Assembly: GCF_000716785.1 (NCBI RefSeq)
Contig: NZ_JNYY01000002.1
Location: forward strand, 434,001 to 498,000
Source of the DNA: Amycolatopsis vancoresmycina
GTDB lineage: Bacteria > Actinomycetota > Actinomycetes > Mycobacteriales > Pseudonocardiaceae
Length of the DNA stretch: 64,000 bases
Reading direction: 5' to 3'
Position numbers and translations under genes: made by a program. Shown here in pieces: positions 40,535 through 48,765 of the stretch; positions within the stretch are counted from its first letter, which is position 1; every line of letters begins with the position of its first letter. A model generated the notes under the pieces. That model was not told where the DNA came from. It saw only the letters and a program-made list of their open reading frames with translations, and did not search any database.

Positions 40535-41739
40535 CAGTGCTCACCCGCCGAGACGAAGCCGTCGAGGTAGGACAGGAACTCTTCGCGCTGCGCCTCCAGC
40601 ACCGGGTTGCCCTCGGCGTAGACGTTGCTGAAGATCCGCTCCGGCGGTGGTTCCGGCATGTTGAACGTGTACTCGCGCAGGTCGGCGGCGAAGGCGTCCG
40701 CCTCGGCCTGGACGCTGTCGAAGAACGCCTGGTCGGCGCCGCCGCCGCGGGCGAGGAACGCGCGGACGCGCTCGATCGGGTCCTTGAGCTTCCACTCCTC
40801 CAGCTCGTCGGAGAGGCGGTAGCGGGTGGGGTCGTCGGTCGTCGTGTGCGCGTCCATCCGGTAGGTGAACGCCTCGATCAGGACCGGGCCGTTGCCGTGG
40901 CGGCACTCGTCGAGCGCCCAGCGGGACACCGCGAGGCAGGCCAGGACGTCGTTGCCGTCGACGCGGATGCCGGGGAAGCCGTAGCCGCGGGCGCGCTGGT
41001 ACAGCGGCAGGCGCGACTGGCGCTCGGTCGGCTCGGAGATCGCCCACTGGTTGTTCTGGCAGAAGAACACCAGCGGCGCGTCGTAGACGGCGGCCCAGAC
41101 GAAGCCTTCGTGCACGTCACCCTGCGAAGTCGCTCCGTCACCGAAGTAGCAGATGGTGGCTTCGCCGTCGTCGTCGCCGACCTTGCCTTCGAACTTCTGG
41201 CCCATCGCGTAGCCGGCGGCGTTGAGCACCTGGTTGCCGATCACGATGGTGTACGGGTGGAAGCCGGTGCCCTGGTAGTCCCAGCCGCTGTGGTCGGTGC
41301 AGCGGAAAATGCCCAGCAGGTCCTTCATGTCGACCCCGCGCGTGTACGCGACGCCGTGCTCGCGGTAGCTGGGGAACGCCATGTCGTTCGCCTTGAGGGC
41401 GCGGCCGGAGCCGATCTGCGCGGCCTCCTGGCCGAGCAGCGGGACCCAGATGCCCAGCTGGCCCTGGCGCTGCATGGCGTTCGCTTCGCGGTCGGCCCGC
41501 CGGACCAGCACCATGTCGCGGTACAGCCCGCGGAGTGCTTCGGCGTCGATGTCGTCGACGTACTTGTCGAACTGGGGCGACGGGACCCGTTCGCCTTCGG
41601 GGGTGAGCAGCTGAGTCAGCTCAGCGCCACCTTCGCTCGTCGCTCGCAACCCGGCGATCACCTGCTCGGGGGACGGTTGGGCCGCTACCGCGGCCGGCCC
41701 GTCGCCGGGCTCCGGGTGCGTCCACTGTTCGGACGGCAT
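40534..41739 (-). CDS. bkdA: Branched-chain 2-oxoacid dehydrogenase E1 alpha subunit
   Basis: A 401-residue E1-alpha. The thiamine diphosphate motif is GDGATSQGDVHEGFVWAAVY ending at Gln-Asn-Asn. MDAHTTTDDPTRYR is the loop equivalent to the phosphorylated region of the mammalian enzyme. It decarboxylates 2-oxoacids from Val, Leu and Ile. The start is ATG 41739 with GAGGAG 8 nt upstream; an in-frame frame extension to 41877 is not needed. It is first in the bkdA-bkdB-bkdC operon. Confidence 0.96.
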   Translation of the reverse strand: MPSEQWTHPEPGDGPAAVAAQPSPEQVIAGLRATSEGGAELTQLLTPEGERVPSPQFDKYVDDIDAEALRGLYRDMVLVRRADREANAMQRQGQLGIWVPLLGQEAAQIGSGRALKANDMAFPSYREHGVAYTRGVDMKDLLGIFRCTDHSGWDYQGTGFHPYTIVIGNQVLNAAGYAMGQKFEGKVGDDDGEATICYFGDGATSQGDVHEGFVWAAVYDAPLVFFCQNNQWAISEPTERQSRLPLYQRARGYGFPGIRVDGNDVLACLAVSRWALDECRHGNGPVLIEAFTYRMDAHTTTDDPTRYRLSDELEEWKLKDPIERVRAFLARGGGADQAFFDSVQAEADAFAADLREYTFNMPEPPPERIFSNVYAEGNPVLEAQREEFLSYLDGFVSAGEH

Positions 41740-41903
41740 GCGCAGTACTCCTCGGTGTCGGTGCCTCTGGCGGCCGCTTGTGGCGACCACAGCGACTGCA
41801 CCGGCGGGGACCAGCGCGTCGGGTCCGAAGCGCTCAGTCACCGTCGGCGTTGACGGTTCACGCGGACATCCTGGCACGAAGGCCGCCGCCGTGGTGAGAC
41901 GCG

Positions 41904-41922
41904 GTTGCTGATTTGTTGCTGA
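41904..41922. promoter_or_regulatory. Direct repeat with one-helical-turn period upstream of bkdA
   Basis: GTTGCTGA occurs twice with an 11-bp period. Direct repeats on one DNA face are a common regulator arrangement, and BkdR/Lrp-type control of bkd operons is known in other bacteria. Direct evidence that this site binds such a protein is missing, and no Lrp gene is in the window. Confidence 0.4.
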
Positions 41923-42008
41923 GAAACCCGTGCTGAACAGGGAAAACGCTTGGAAGCCCGAGCATCGGAACTACGAGAGTTGGGGATCACCGGTAACGCT
42001 CACCAGGG

Positions 42009-42052
42009 TCGTGAGTGGTAAGGCGAGTTCTAACTCGCCTTACCACTCACGA
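42009..42052. repeat. Extragenic palindrome, copy 2 (TCGTGAGTG...TTCTAA type)
   Basis: A perfect inverted repeat with 21-bp arms and a CT centre. The outer TCGTGAGTG and inner TT-CT-AA are identical to the copy at 12430. The 10-bp stem (GTAAGGCGAG) differs but remains self-complementary. Here it lies between two divergent genes, 58 bp before the M20 start, where a terminator would be unexpected. Confidence 0.85.
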
Positions 42053-42110
42053 GGCGTGAGGCGGGGTTGTGATGTGCGGCACTGTCGGACCCCCGTGGCA
42101 CGATGGCGGT

Positions 42111-43532
42111 GTGGAGCAGAAATCCGTGCGTGAATCCGTCGTGTCGTCGTGGACCAACGACGTCATCCCGAGCCTGTCCGGACTGGTGGCGATCCCCGCC
42201 TTGTCCCCGGCCTTCGACGCCGAATGGGCGAAGAGCGGCCACCTGGCCGCCGCCGTCGGCCACGTCCGCGAGTGGATCGCCGGGCGTGACCTGCCCGGCG
42301 CCACCCTCGAGGTCGTCCAGCTCGAAGACCGGACCCCGCTGCTGCTCGTCGACGTCCCGGCGACCCCGGGCGCGGCGGACAAGGGCACCGTCCTGATGTA
42401 CGGCCACCTCGACAAGCAACCCCCGGTGGGCGGCTGGTCCGAGGGCCTCGGCCCGTGGACGCCGGTGATCCGCGACGGCCGCCTGTACGGCCGCGGGTCC
42501 GTCGACGACGGCTACTCCGGCTATGCGGCGACGACGGCGATCGAAGCCGTGCACGCGGCCGGCGGCGAGCACGCCCGGATCGTGCTGCTGCTGGAGACCG
42601 GCGAGGAGTCCGGCAGCCCCGACCTGCCCGCCTACGTCGAGCACCTGGCCGACCGGATCGGCGACGTCTCGCTGGTGGTCTGCCTCGACGCCGGCGGCAG
42701 CGACTACGAGCGGTTGTGGCTGGTCACGAGCCTGCGCGGGATGCTGCACCTCGACGTCACCGTGCAGCTGCTCGGCTCGGCGCAGCACTCCGGCGTCGCC
42801 AGCGGCGTCGTCGCGAGCTCGTTCCGGATCCTGCGGCACCTGATCGAACGCCTCGAGGACAGCGCGACCGGCGAGCTGCTGCTGGACGAGCTCAAGGTCG
42901 ACGTCCCGGCGAACCGGCTGGCGGAGCTCAAGGCCGTCTCGCAGGACTTCCCGGAGGCGCTGTCGAAGGCGTTCCCGCTGGTCGAAGGCGGGCGCGTGAT
43001 CACGGAAGACGCGCTGGAGCTGATGCTCAACAACGCCTGGCGCCCGACACTGTCGGTGATCGGCGCCGACGGCTTCCCGAAGCCCGCCGACGCCGGCAAC
43101 GTGCTTCGCGAGAGCACCACGCTCACCCTGAGCTTCCGGCTGCCGCCGACGGCCGACGCCGAGAAGGCGCTCGAAGCCGTGAAGAAGGCCCTGACCACCG
43201 ACGTCCCGTACGGCGCGAAGGTCACCTTCAGCGACAACCCGCAGGCGGAGAACGGCTGGAACGCGCCGACCGAATCGCCGTGGCTGACGACGGCCCTGCG
43301 CACGGTCAGCGACGAGGTGTTCGGCCGCCCCCACCGCGCGACCGGCATGGGTGGCTCGATCCCGTTCATGGGCCTGCTCTCGCGGAAGTTCCCGGCGGCG
43401 CAGTTCCTGGTCACCGGGGCGTGCGGGGCCGACTCGAACATCCACGTGCCGGACGAGTGGCTGCACCTGGACTACGCGCAGCAGGTCACCGAGGCCGTCG
43501 CGCACATCCTGGACGCGCACGCCCGCGGCTAG
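42111..43532 (+). CDS. M20 family metallopeptidase (dipeptidase-like)
   Basis: A 473-residue M20 peptidase. Zn-binding and catalytic motifs are MYGHLDKQPP (His99, Asp101), RGSVDDGYSG (Asp132-Asp133), ETGEESGSPD (Glu165-Glu166) and HVPDEW near the C-terminus for the last ligand. It belongs to the group that cleaves dipeptides or acyl-amino acids in the cytosol. The start is GTG 42111. It is divergent from bkd across a region that holds a palindrome and direct repeats. It overlaps the convergent TetR by 4 bases. Confidence 0.93.
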   Translation: MEQKSVRESVVSSWTNDVIPSLSGLVAIPALSPAFDAEWAKSGHLAAAVGHVREWIAGRDLPGATLEVVQLEDRTPLLLVDVPATPGAADKGTVLMYGHLDKQPPVGGWSEGLGPWTPVIRDGRLYGRGSVDDGYSGYAATTAIEAVHAAGGEHARIVLLLETGEESGSPDLPAYVEHLADRIGDVSLVVCLDAGGSDYERLWLVTSLRGMLHLDVTVQLLGSAQHSGVASGVVASSFRILRHLIERLEDSATGELLLDELKVDVPANRLAELKAVSQDFPEALSKAFPLVEGGRVITEDALELMLNNAWRPTLSVIGADGFPKPADAGNVLRESTTLTLSFRLPPTADAEKALEAVKKALTTDVPYGAKVTFSDNPQAENGWNAPTESPWLTTALRTVSDEVFGRPHRATGMGGSIPFMGLLSRKFPAAQFLVTGACGADSNIHVPDEWLHLDYAQQVTEAVAHILDAHARG

Positions 43533-44089
43533 CGGCAAGCCGCCCGGAACGCTTCGGCGGCTTCGTCGAGGTAGGCCGGGAACTCGCGGTCACCGCCCGA
43601 GTCGATCCAGCGGTCGAAGGCGTCGCCGAGGACGATCGCCGCGACCTGCGCGGCCGGTTTCGCCAGCTCGGGCGGTGTTCCCCGCCGCTCGAGCGCGTCC
43701 CGGATCGCCGTCGTGATCGCCGCGCCCTTGCTCCGCTCGCGTTCGCGGAGCTCGGGCGTGGCCGCGATGACCGCCCGGCGTTCGGGCGACGGGTCGACGA
43801 GCTGCGTGACCCGCGTGCCGACCTCGGCCAACGCCGTGAGCGCCGTCCTCAACGGTGACTCGCCTTCTTCGGCGGCGAGCACGGCTTCGGCGACGGCGGG
43901 CGGCAGCTGCTCCGCGCCCGCGAAAAGGACTTCGCGCTTGTCGGGGAAGTAGCGGAAGTACGAGCGGCGCGTGATCCCGGCGCGCTCGGCGATCTGCGTG
44001 ATCGTGACGGCGTCGTAGCCGTGCTCGGCGTACAGCTCCAGCGCGGCTTTCCGCAGCCGGTCCGCGGTCCCGGGATCCCATCTGGCCAC
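43529..44089 (-). CDS. TetR family regulator with mirrored operators
   Basis: A 186-residue TetR protein. The HTH covers about 8-55 (TADRLRKAALELYAEHGYDA, then AGITRRSYFRYFPDKREVLF). The start is GTG 44089. It is divergent from a saccharopine-dehydrogenase-like gene across 81 bp, most of it occupied by two identical inverted copies of a 21-bp site (44103-44158). Autoregulation together with control of that neighbour is therefore very likely. The ligand is unknown. Confidence 0.94.
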   Translation of the reverse strand: MARWDPGTADRLRKAALELYAEHGYDAVTITQIAERAGITRRSYFRYFPDKREVLFAGAEQLPPAVAEAVLAAEEGESPLRTALTALAEVGTRVTQLVDPSPERRAVIAATPELRERERSKGAAITTAIRDALERRGTPPELAKPAAQVAAIVLGDAFDRWIDSGGDREFPAYLDEAAEAFRAACR

Positions 44090-44102
44090 GCCTCAGCCTA
44101 GC

Positions 44103-44158
44103 TGACGTCTCAGTGTGTCATCACGTGCTAGCCTCGGTGATGACACACTGAGACGTCA
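44103..44158. promoter_or_regulatory. Paired 21-bp operators, mirror images, in a divergent TetR promoter
   Basis: A perfect inverted repeat: the 21-bp sequence at 44103-44123 (beginning TGACGTCTCAGTGTGTCA) is repeated in reverse complement at 44138-44158, separated by 14 nt. Each arm is itself an imperfect dyad (TGAC...GTCA), so each may bind one TetR dimer. The distances to the two starts, 13 and 12 bp, are nearly equal, so both promoters would be controlled alike. Confidence 0.88.
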
Positions 44159-44170
44159 CTGGAGGAAACC

Positions 44171-45175
44171 GTGGAGATCTGGGTTCTCGGCGCGCTGGGC
44201 CGCACCGGCCGGGCCATCACCGCCGAACTCGAGCGCCGGGGCCTGCCGGGCGTGCTGGTCGGGCGCAACCGGGACGGCCTGGCAGCGACCGGCGCGAATT
44301 TCGTCGTCGCCGACGGCGTCGAGGCGATGGCGGCGGAGATCCGGCGGCGGCGGCCGACGGTGGTCATCAACACGATCGGCGAGTACGCCGCCACGGCCCC
44401 GGCGCTCGCCCGGGCCTGCCTGCCCGGCGGCCACTACGTGGACATGGCCGCGGACCTCGTCGCCGTCCAGGGGCTGCTGGACCTGCACGACGAGGCCCTG
44501 ACCGGCGGCAGCACGTTCGTGACCGGCGCCGGGTTCGGCGTCCTGGCCACTGAGGCCGTCGTCGCGAAGCTGTGCGAGGGACGTGACACGCCGAGCCGCG
44601 TCCAGGTCGACGCGCTGGCCTCCGTCGCCACCGAAGAAGGGGCCGTGGGAGTCGCGCTGGCCGCCAGCATCGTCGACGCCATGACCGCGGTCTCGGCCCG
44701 GGGCGCGAAGCCGCGCACCCTCGTGTTGCCGGACGGCGAGACGGCGAAGGTGGCGGGCATCCCCTCGGGCGAGCTGATCGCCGCCCAGCGCGCGTCCGGC
44801 GCCTCGGACGTCACGGTCTTCTCCGGGCTGGCCCCGACCGCTCCGGTGGTCCGGGCCCTGCTCCCGCTGCTCGGCCGGGTGGTGTCGATCCCGGCGGTGC
44901 GCCGGTTCGCCGTCCAGCGGCTCGCGGCGGTCCGCACGAAGGCAGCGCCCCGACCCCGCACGCACACGTGGGGGCACGCGGTGGTGACGTGGCCCGACGG
45001 CTCGGCCCGGGAAGGCTGGCTGCGCGCGGACGAAGCCATGGATTTCACGGCGGCGGTGGTGGCCGAAACGGCGGCCCGGCTGGCCCGCGGCGAGGGCAAG
45101 CCGGGCGCCCACACACCGGCGTCGGCCCTCGGCGCGGAGGTGGCGGAAGCGGCCGGCGGGACCTTCTTGCTCTAG
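44171..45175 (+). CDS. Saccharopine-dehydrogenase-like NAD(P)-binding protein
   Basis: A 334-residue protein with an N-terminal Rossmann fold (IWVLGALGRTGRAITAELER), then VVINTIGEYAATAPALARAC, and later GAGFGVLATEAVV. This resembles the saccharopine dehydrogenase/trans-acting enoyl reductase-type family seen in actinobacteria, for example with lipid metabolism. The reaction is not known. GGAGG lies 5 nt before the GTG start. It is controlled, very probably, by the divergent TetR gene. The stop overlaps the convergent transglutaminase gene by 4 bases. Confidence 0.85.
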   Translation: MEIWVLGALGRTGRAITAELERRGLPGVLVGRNRDGLAATGANFVVADGVEAMAAEIRRRRPTVVINTIGEYAATAPALARACLPGGHYVDMAADLVAVQGLLDLHDEALTGGSTFVTGAGFGVLATEAVVAKLCEGRDTPSRVQVDALASVATEEGAVGVALAASIVDAMTAVSARGAKPRTLVLPDGETAKVAGIPSGELIAAQRASGASDVTVFSGLAPTAPVVRALLPLLGRVVSIPAVRRFAVQRLAAVRTKAAPRPRTHTWGHAVVTWPDGSAREGWLRADEAMDFTAAVVAETAARLARGEGKPGAHTPASALGAEVAEAAGGTFLL

Positions 45176-46014
45176 GCCAGCCGGGTCAGGTGCACCGAGA
45201 CGTCCAAAGTGGACTGACCGCCCCCGGTGAAGATCCCCTTCAACGGCGCCACGTCCGCGTAGTCCCGGCCCATCGCCACCCACACGTGCCGCGGCCCCAC
45301 CGGGATCGCGTTCGTCGGGTCGTACGCCCACCACCCGCCGGTCCAGACGTCGACCCACGCGTGGGACTCGCCTTCGACCACCTCGCCGAGCTTCGCGTCC
45401 GGCTTGGTGTGCAGGTACCCCGACACGTACCGCGCCGGCACGCCGATCGCGCGCAGCATCACCAGCGTCACGTGCGCGAAGTCCTGGCACACGCCTTCAC
45501 GCGCTTGCCAGGCGTCCGTCGCCGTCGAATGGACGCCGGTGGTGCCCGGCTGGTACTTGAGCTGCTTGTTCACCCACTCGCACACCGCGAGCACCGCGTC
45601 CGCCGGGTCCAGGCCCGTCCGCAGCGCGCGGGCCTCCCGCGCCAGCTCGGGGTCGTGCGGGGTGTAGTCGGTCGGGGTCAGGTACTCCGTGCGGTGGTCG
45701 ACGACCGTCTCGGACCGCAGGTCCTTCCACGACGCCGTGCGGATCGGCTCGGCCTCGTCCGCCGTCTCGACCACCGACGTCGCCAGCACGGCGAACTCCG
45801 TGTGCGGTGCGTGGAGGTCGAACGACGTCACGACCGTGCCCCAGTAGTCGGTGTACCGGTAGGCGCGGGTGGCCGGGGTCGTCTCGATGCGCGTCGCGAC
45901 CGTCGTCTGGCGGCGGTCGGAGCGCGGGGTCAGCCGGGCCTCGTTGTACGACTGCGTCGCCGGTGTCGCGTACCGGTAGCCCGTCCGGTGCGCCACGCGC
46001 AGCTGCCACGTCAC
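45172..46014 (-). CDS. Transglutaminase-like cysteine protease family protein
   Basis: A 280-residue protein. An N-terminal beta domain (WQLRVAHRTGYRYATPATQS) precedes the transglutaminase core with Cys176 in REGVCQDFAH, His218 in GESHAWVDVW and Asp232 in YDPTN. The family acts as a cytosolic peptidase or amide-forming enzyme. GTG 46014 overlaps the stop of the alpha-E gene (GTGA). It is the third gene of the ATP-grasp/alpha-E/transglutaminase set, a known conserved gene triplet proposed to make or process peptide-like products. Confidence 0.93.
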   Translation of the reverse strand: MTWQLRVAHRTGYRYATPATQSYNEARLTPRSDRRQTTVATRIETTPATRAYRYTDYWGTVVTSFDLHAPHTEFAVLATSVVETADEAEPIRTASWKDLRSETVVDHRTEYLTPTDYTPHDPELAREARALRTGLDPADAVLAVCEWVNKQLKYQPGTTGVHSTATDAWQAREGVCQDFAHVTLVMLRAIGVPARYVSGYLHTKPDAKLGEVVEGESHAWVDVWTGGWWAYDPTNAIPVGPRHVWVAMGRDYADVAPLKGIFTGGGQSTLDVSVHLTRLA

Positions 46015-46958
46015 AGGGAAACCTCCGCGCCGCTCCACGCCACCCACGGCGACGTGCTGAAGTACTGCATCGAGACCGCTTCCCCGATCTCCTTGATCGA
46101 CGTCTGCAGCGCCCCGAGCCGCCGGGGCAGGTCGGTGAGCAGCTCCGACGGGCGGAGGAACTCGAGCTCGCTGCGGGCCCGGCCGAGTTCGCGCAGGGCC
46201 TCGGACTTCTCGTTGCTGCGCGAGCCGCCGCCCGGGTCGAGCCGCTGCAGGCACTCCTCGGCCTGCCGCAGCGCGTGGAACACCGAACGCGGGAACAGCG
46301 TGTCGCGCAACAGGAACTGCACCACGCGCCCGGCGTCCAGCGCACCCCGGTACGTCCGCAGGTAGGTGTCCTGCGCGCCGGCCGAGCGCAGCACGGTGAT
46401 CCAGCCCGGTGACGACGCCCGGTCCGCGACCCGCGAGAGCAGCAGGCGCACGACCATGTCGGCGCGTTCGATCGACCGGCCCAGCACCATGAACAGCCAG
46501 CCGTCGTCACGCGACATCGTCGAATCGGCGAGCCCGGCGAACATCGCCGCGCGCTCCTCCACGAACGACAGGAACGCGTGCGGGCCGGCGCGGCGGGCGT
46601 AGCGCTGCCGGTCGGGCACCGCGTTCCAGGTCGCGTTCAGGCATTCCCACAGCTCGGTCGAGACGACTTCGCGGGCGCCGCGCGTGTTCTCGCGCGCCGA
46701 GTTGATCGAGCCGACGATCGACGCCGGGTTGTCCTTCCCGTACGCCACCAGCTCGGTCAGCTTCCACACGTCGAGGTCCTGCGTGCCCGCCGGGTCGATG
46801 CCCAGGACCGCCAGCAGCTGCCGGCTCGCGTGGTCCGGGTCGACGGTCGCGTCCTCCAGCAGCTGGTGGACCGAGACGTTGAGGATGCGGGAGGTGTCGT
46901 CGGCGCGTTCGACGTACCGGCCGATCCAGTACAGCGACTCCGCGTTGCGCGCGAGCAT
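46011..46958 (-). CDS. Alpha-E domain protein
   Basis: A 315-residue all-helical protein that opens MLARNAESLYWIGRYVERAD and contains SSVTELWECLNATWN-like and LGRSIERADMVVRLLLSRV segments. Alpha-E proteins always occur beside a circularly permuted ATP-grasp and a transglutaminase. Their molecular role is unproven; a scaffold or substrate-presenting role is proposed. It starts 10 bp after the ATP-grasp stop and overlaps the transglutaminase gene by 4 bases. Function is inferred from context. Confidence 0.93.
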   Translation of the reverse strand: MLARNAESLYWIGRYVERADDTSRILNVSVHQLLEDATVDPDHASRQLLAVLGIDPAGTQDLDVWKLTELVAYGKDNPASIVGSINSARENTRGAREVVSTELWECLNATWNAVPDRQRYARRAGPHAFLSFVEERAAMFAGLADSTMSRDDGWLFMVLGRSIERADMVVRLLLSRVADRASSPGWITVLRSAGAQDTYLRTYRGALDAGRVVQFLLRDTLFPRSVFHALRQAEECLQRLDPGGGSRSNEKSEALRELGRARSELEFLRPSELLTDLPRRLGALQTSIKEIGEAVSMQYFSTSPWVAWSGAEVSL

Positions 46959-46968
46959 GCCGGCCTCC

Positions 46969-48618
46969 CTAGCTCTGTTGCTGCTGTTGCTGTTGCTGGG
47001 ACGTCGACAGCTCCGGCCCCTGTTCGGCGGCCAGGCCGTCCACAGTGGACATCACGCCGAGTGCGGGCCGCTCCAGCTCGCGTTCGGCCGTCGACGCCCG
47101 GGACGCCAGCACCCACGTGTCCTTGGAGCCGCCGCCCTGCGAGGAGTTCACCACCAGGCTGCCCTCCGGCAGCGCCACCCTGGTCAGCCCGCCGGGCAGC
47201 ACGAAGATGTCCTTGCCGTCGTTGACGGCGAACGGGCGCAGGTCGACGTGCCGCGGCGCGAGCCGGTCCTCCACCTTCGCGGGGACGGTCGAGAGCTGGA
47301 CCACCGGCTGCGCGATCCAGCCGCGCCGGTTCGCGCGCACCTTGCGCCGCAGCGACGCCAGCTCGGCCGGGGTCGCCTCCGGCCCGAACACGATCCCGTA
47401 GCCGCCGGAGCCCTCGACCGGCTTCACGACCAGCTCGTCGAGGTGGGCCATGACGTGGTCGAACTCGTCCGGCAGCCAGCAGCGGAAGGTGTCCACATTG
47501 GGCAGCAGCGGCTTCTCGTTCAGGTAGTACTTCACCATCTCCGGCACGTAGGTGTAGACGAGCTTGTCGTCGCCGACGCCGTTGCCGATGGCGTTCGCGA
47601 CGACGACGTTGCCCGCCCGGGCCGCGTTCAGCACGCCGGCGACGCCGAGCACGGAGTCCGGCCGGTAGTGCACGGGATCGAGGAACTCGTCGTCGATCCG
47701 CCGGTAGATGACGTCGACCTGGCGTTCGCCCTCGGTGGTCCGCAGGTAGACGACGTTGTCGCGGCAGAACATGTCGCGGCCCTCGACCAGCTCGACGCCC
47801 ATCAGCCGCGCCAGCAGCGAGTGCTCGAAGTACGCCGAGTTGTAGACGCCGGGGGTGAGCACCACGACGGTCGGGTCGGCGACGTTCGCCGCGGCCGCCG
47901 CGCGCAGCGCCCGGAGCAGGTGCGACGCGTAGTCGCCGACCGGTCGCACGCGGTGCTGGGCGAACAGGTCCGGGAAGACCCGCGCCATCGTGCGCCGGTT
48001 CTCCATCACGTACGACACCCCGGACGGGTTGCGCAGGTTGTCCTCCAGCACGCGGAACGTGCCCTCTTCGTCACGCACGAGGTCCACACCGGACACGTGG
48101 ATGCGCACGCCGTTCGGCGGGTTGATGCCGAACGCCTCCCGCTGGAAGTGCTCGCACGAGGTGATCAGCCGCCGCGGCAACACGCCGTCGCGCAGGATCT
48201 GCCGGTCGCCGTAGACGTCGGCGAGGAACGCCTCCAGCGCGCGGACGCGCTGGGCGACACCGCGCTCGAGCTTCGTCCACTCGGCGGCCTGGATCACCCG
48301 CGGGACCAGGTCCAGCGGGAACGGCCGTTCCTGGCCGGACAGCGAAAACGTGATGCCCTGGTCGACCATCGCCCGGTCCAGCGCGAGCGCCCGCGAGTTC
48401 AGGTCGTGCGCGTCGAGCGCCGCGATCGACTCGTACAGCGCGCGGTACGGGCCGCGGACCGTGCCGTCGGCCGCGAACATCTCGTCGTAGGCGCCCGCGT
48501 GCGGCCGCTCCGGGGAGAGGTAGCCGTCGAACCGGGCCCCCGGCCGGGTGATCCGGCTGGTCGTCGCCTTCCGCGCGCGTCGACCGGACGGGGGCAGCCG
48601 GGGCGGGGTGGGGTTCAT
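46969..48618 (-). CDS. Circularly permuted ATP-grasp protein with poly-Gln tail
   Basis: About 549 residues. The ATP-grasp core is in permuted order. Recognisable parts are RPFPLDLVPRVIQAAEWTKL, LEDNLRNPSGVSYVMENRR, VVLTPGVYNSAYFEHSLLAR, and KPVEGSGGYGIVFGPEA. It probably ligates amino acids or a small peptide, using ATP. The C-terminus ends with eight Gln in a row encoded by mixed CAG/CAA codons. ATG 48618 has GAGG 9 nt upstream and is preferred to ATG 48627. It is the first gene in the triad operon. Confidence 0.93.
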   Translation of the reverse strand: MNPTPPRLPPSGRRARKATTSRITRPGARFDGYLSPERPHAGAYDEMFAADGTVRGPYRALYESIAALDAHDLNSRALALDRAMVDQGITFSLSGQERPFPLDLVPRVIQAAEWTKLERGVAQRVRALEAFLADVYGDRQILRDGVLPRRLITSCEHFQREAFGINPPNGVRIHVSGVDLVRDEEGTFRVLEDNLRNPSGVSYVMENRRTMARVFPDLFAQHRVRPVGDYASHLLRALRAAAAANVADPTVVVLTPGVYNSAYFEHSLLARLMGVELVEGRDMFCRDNVVYLRTTEGERQVDVIYRRIDDEFLDPVHYRPDSVLGVAGVLNAARAGNVVVANAIGNGVGDDKLVYTYVPEMVKYYLNEKPLLPNVDTFRCWLPDEFDHVMAHLDELVVKPVEGSGGYGIVFGPEATPAELASLRRKVRANRRGWIAQPVVQLSTVPAKVEDRLAPRHVDLRPFAVNDGKDIFVLPGGLTRVALPEGSLVVNSSQGGGSKDTWVLASRASTAERELERPALGVMSTVDGLAAEQGPELSTSQQQQQQQQS

Positions 48619-48765
48619 GGTCGACATCCTCGCTCACCGTGTGCTCCGGACGCGACACTCGCGCGCTGCTCTAAACATCGCTGTAACTTCACGGTGCTGT
48701 GCTTTGGTATGGATGAGTGGCAATATGCGTGCTCTCAGAACCTGAGAACTACGAGGAGTGACGAC

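Larger units (their letters stand above)
41740..42110. other. Divergent intergenic region between bkdA and the M20 peptidase gene
   Basis: No gene is supported. Two items are visible: two direct GTTGCTGA repeats exactly 11 bp apart (41904-41911 and 41915-41922), which could be a regulator site for bkd, and the palindrome copy 2 at 42009-42052. The rest shows no obvious structure. Confidence 0.5.

Noticed and set aside
46684..48765. Extension of the amino-acid-binding-protein frame for 2 kb upstream
   Set aside because: It runs antisense through the alpha-E and ATP-grasp genes; the signal peptide begins at GTG 48766.
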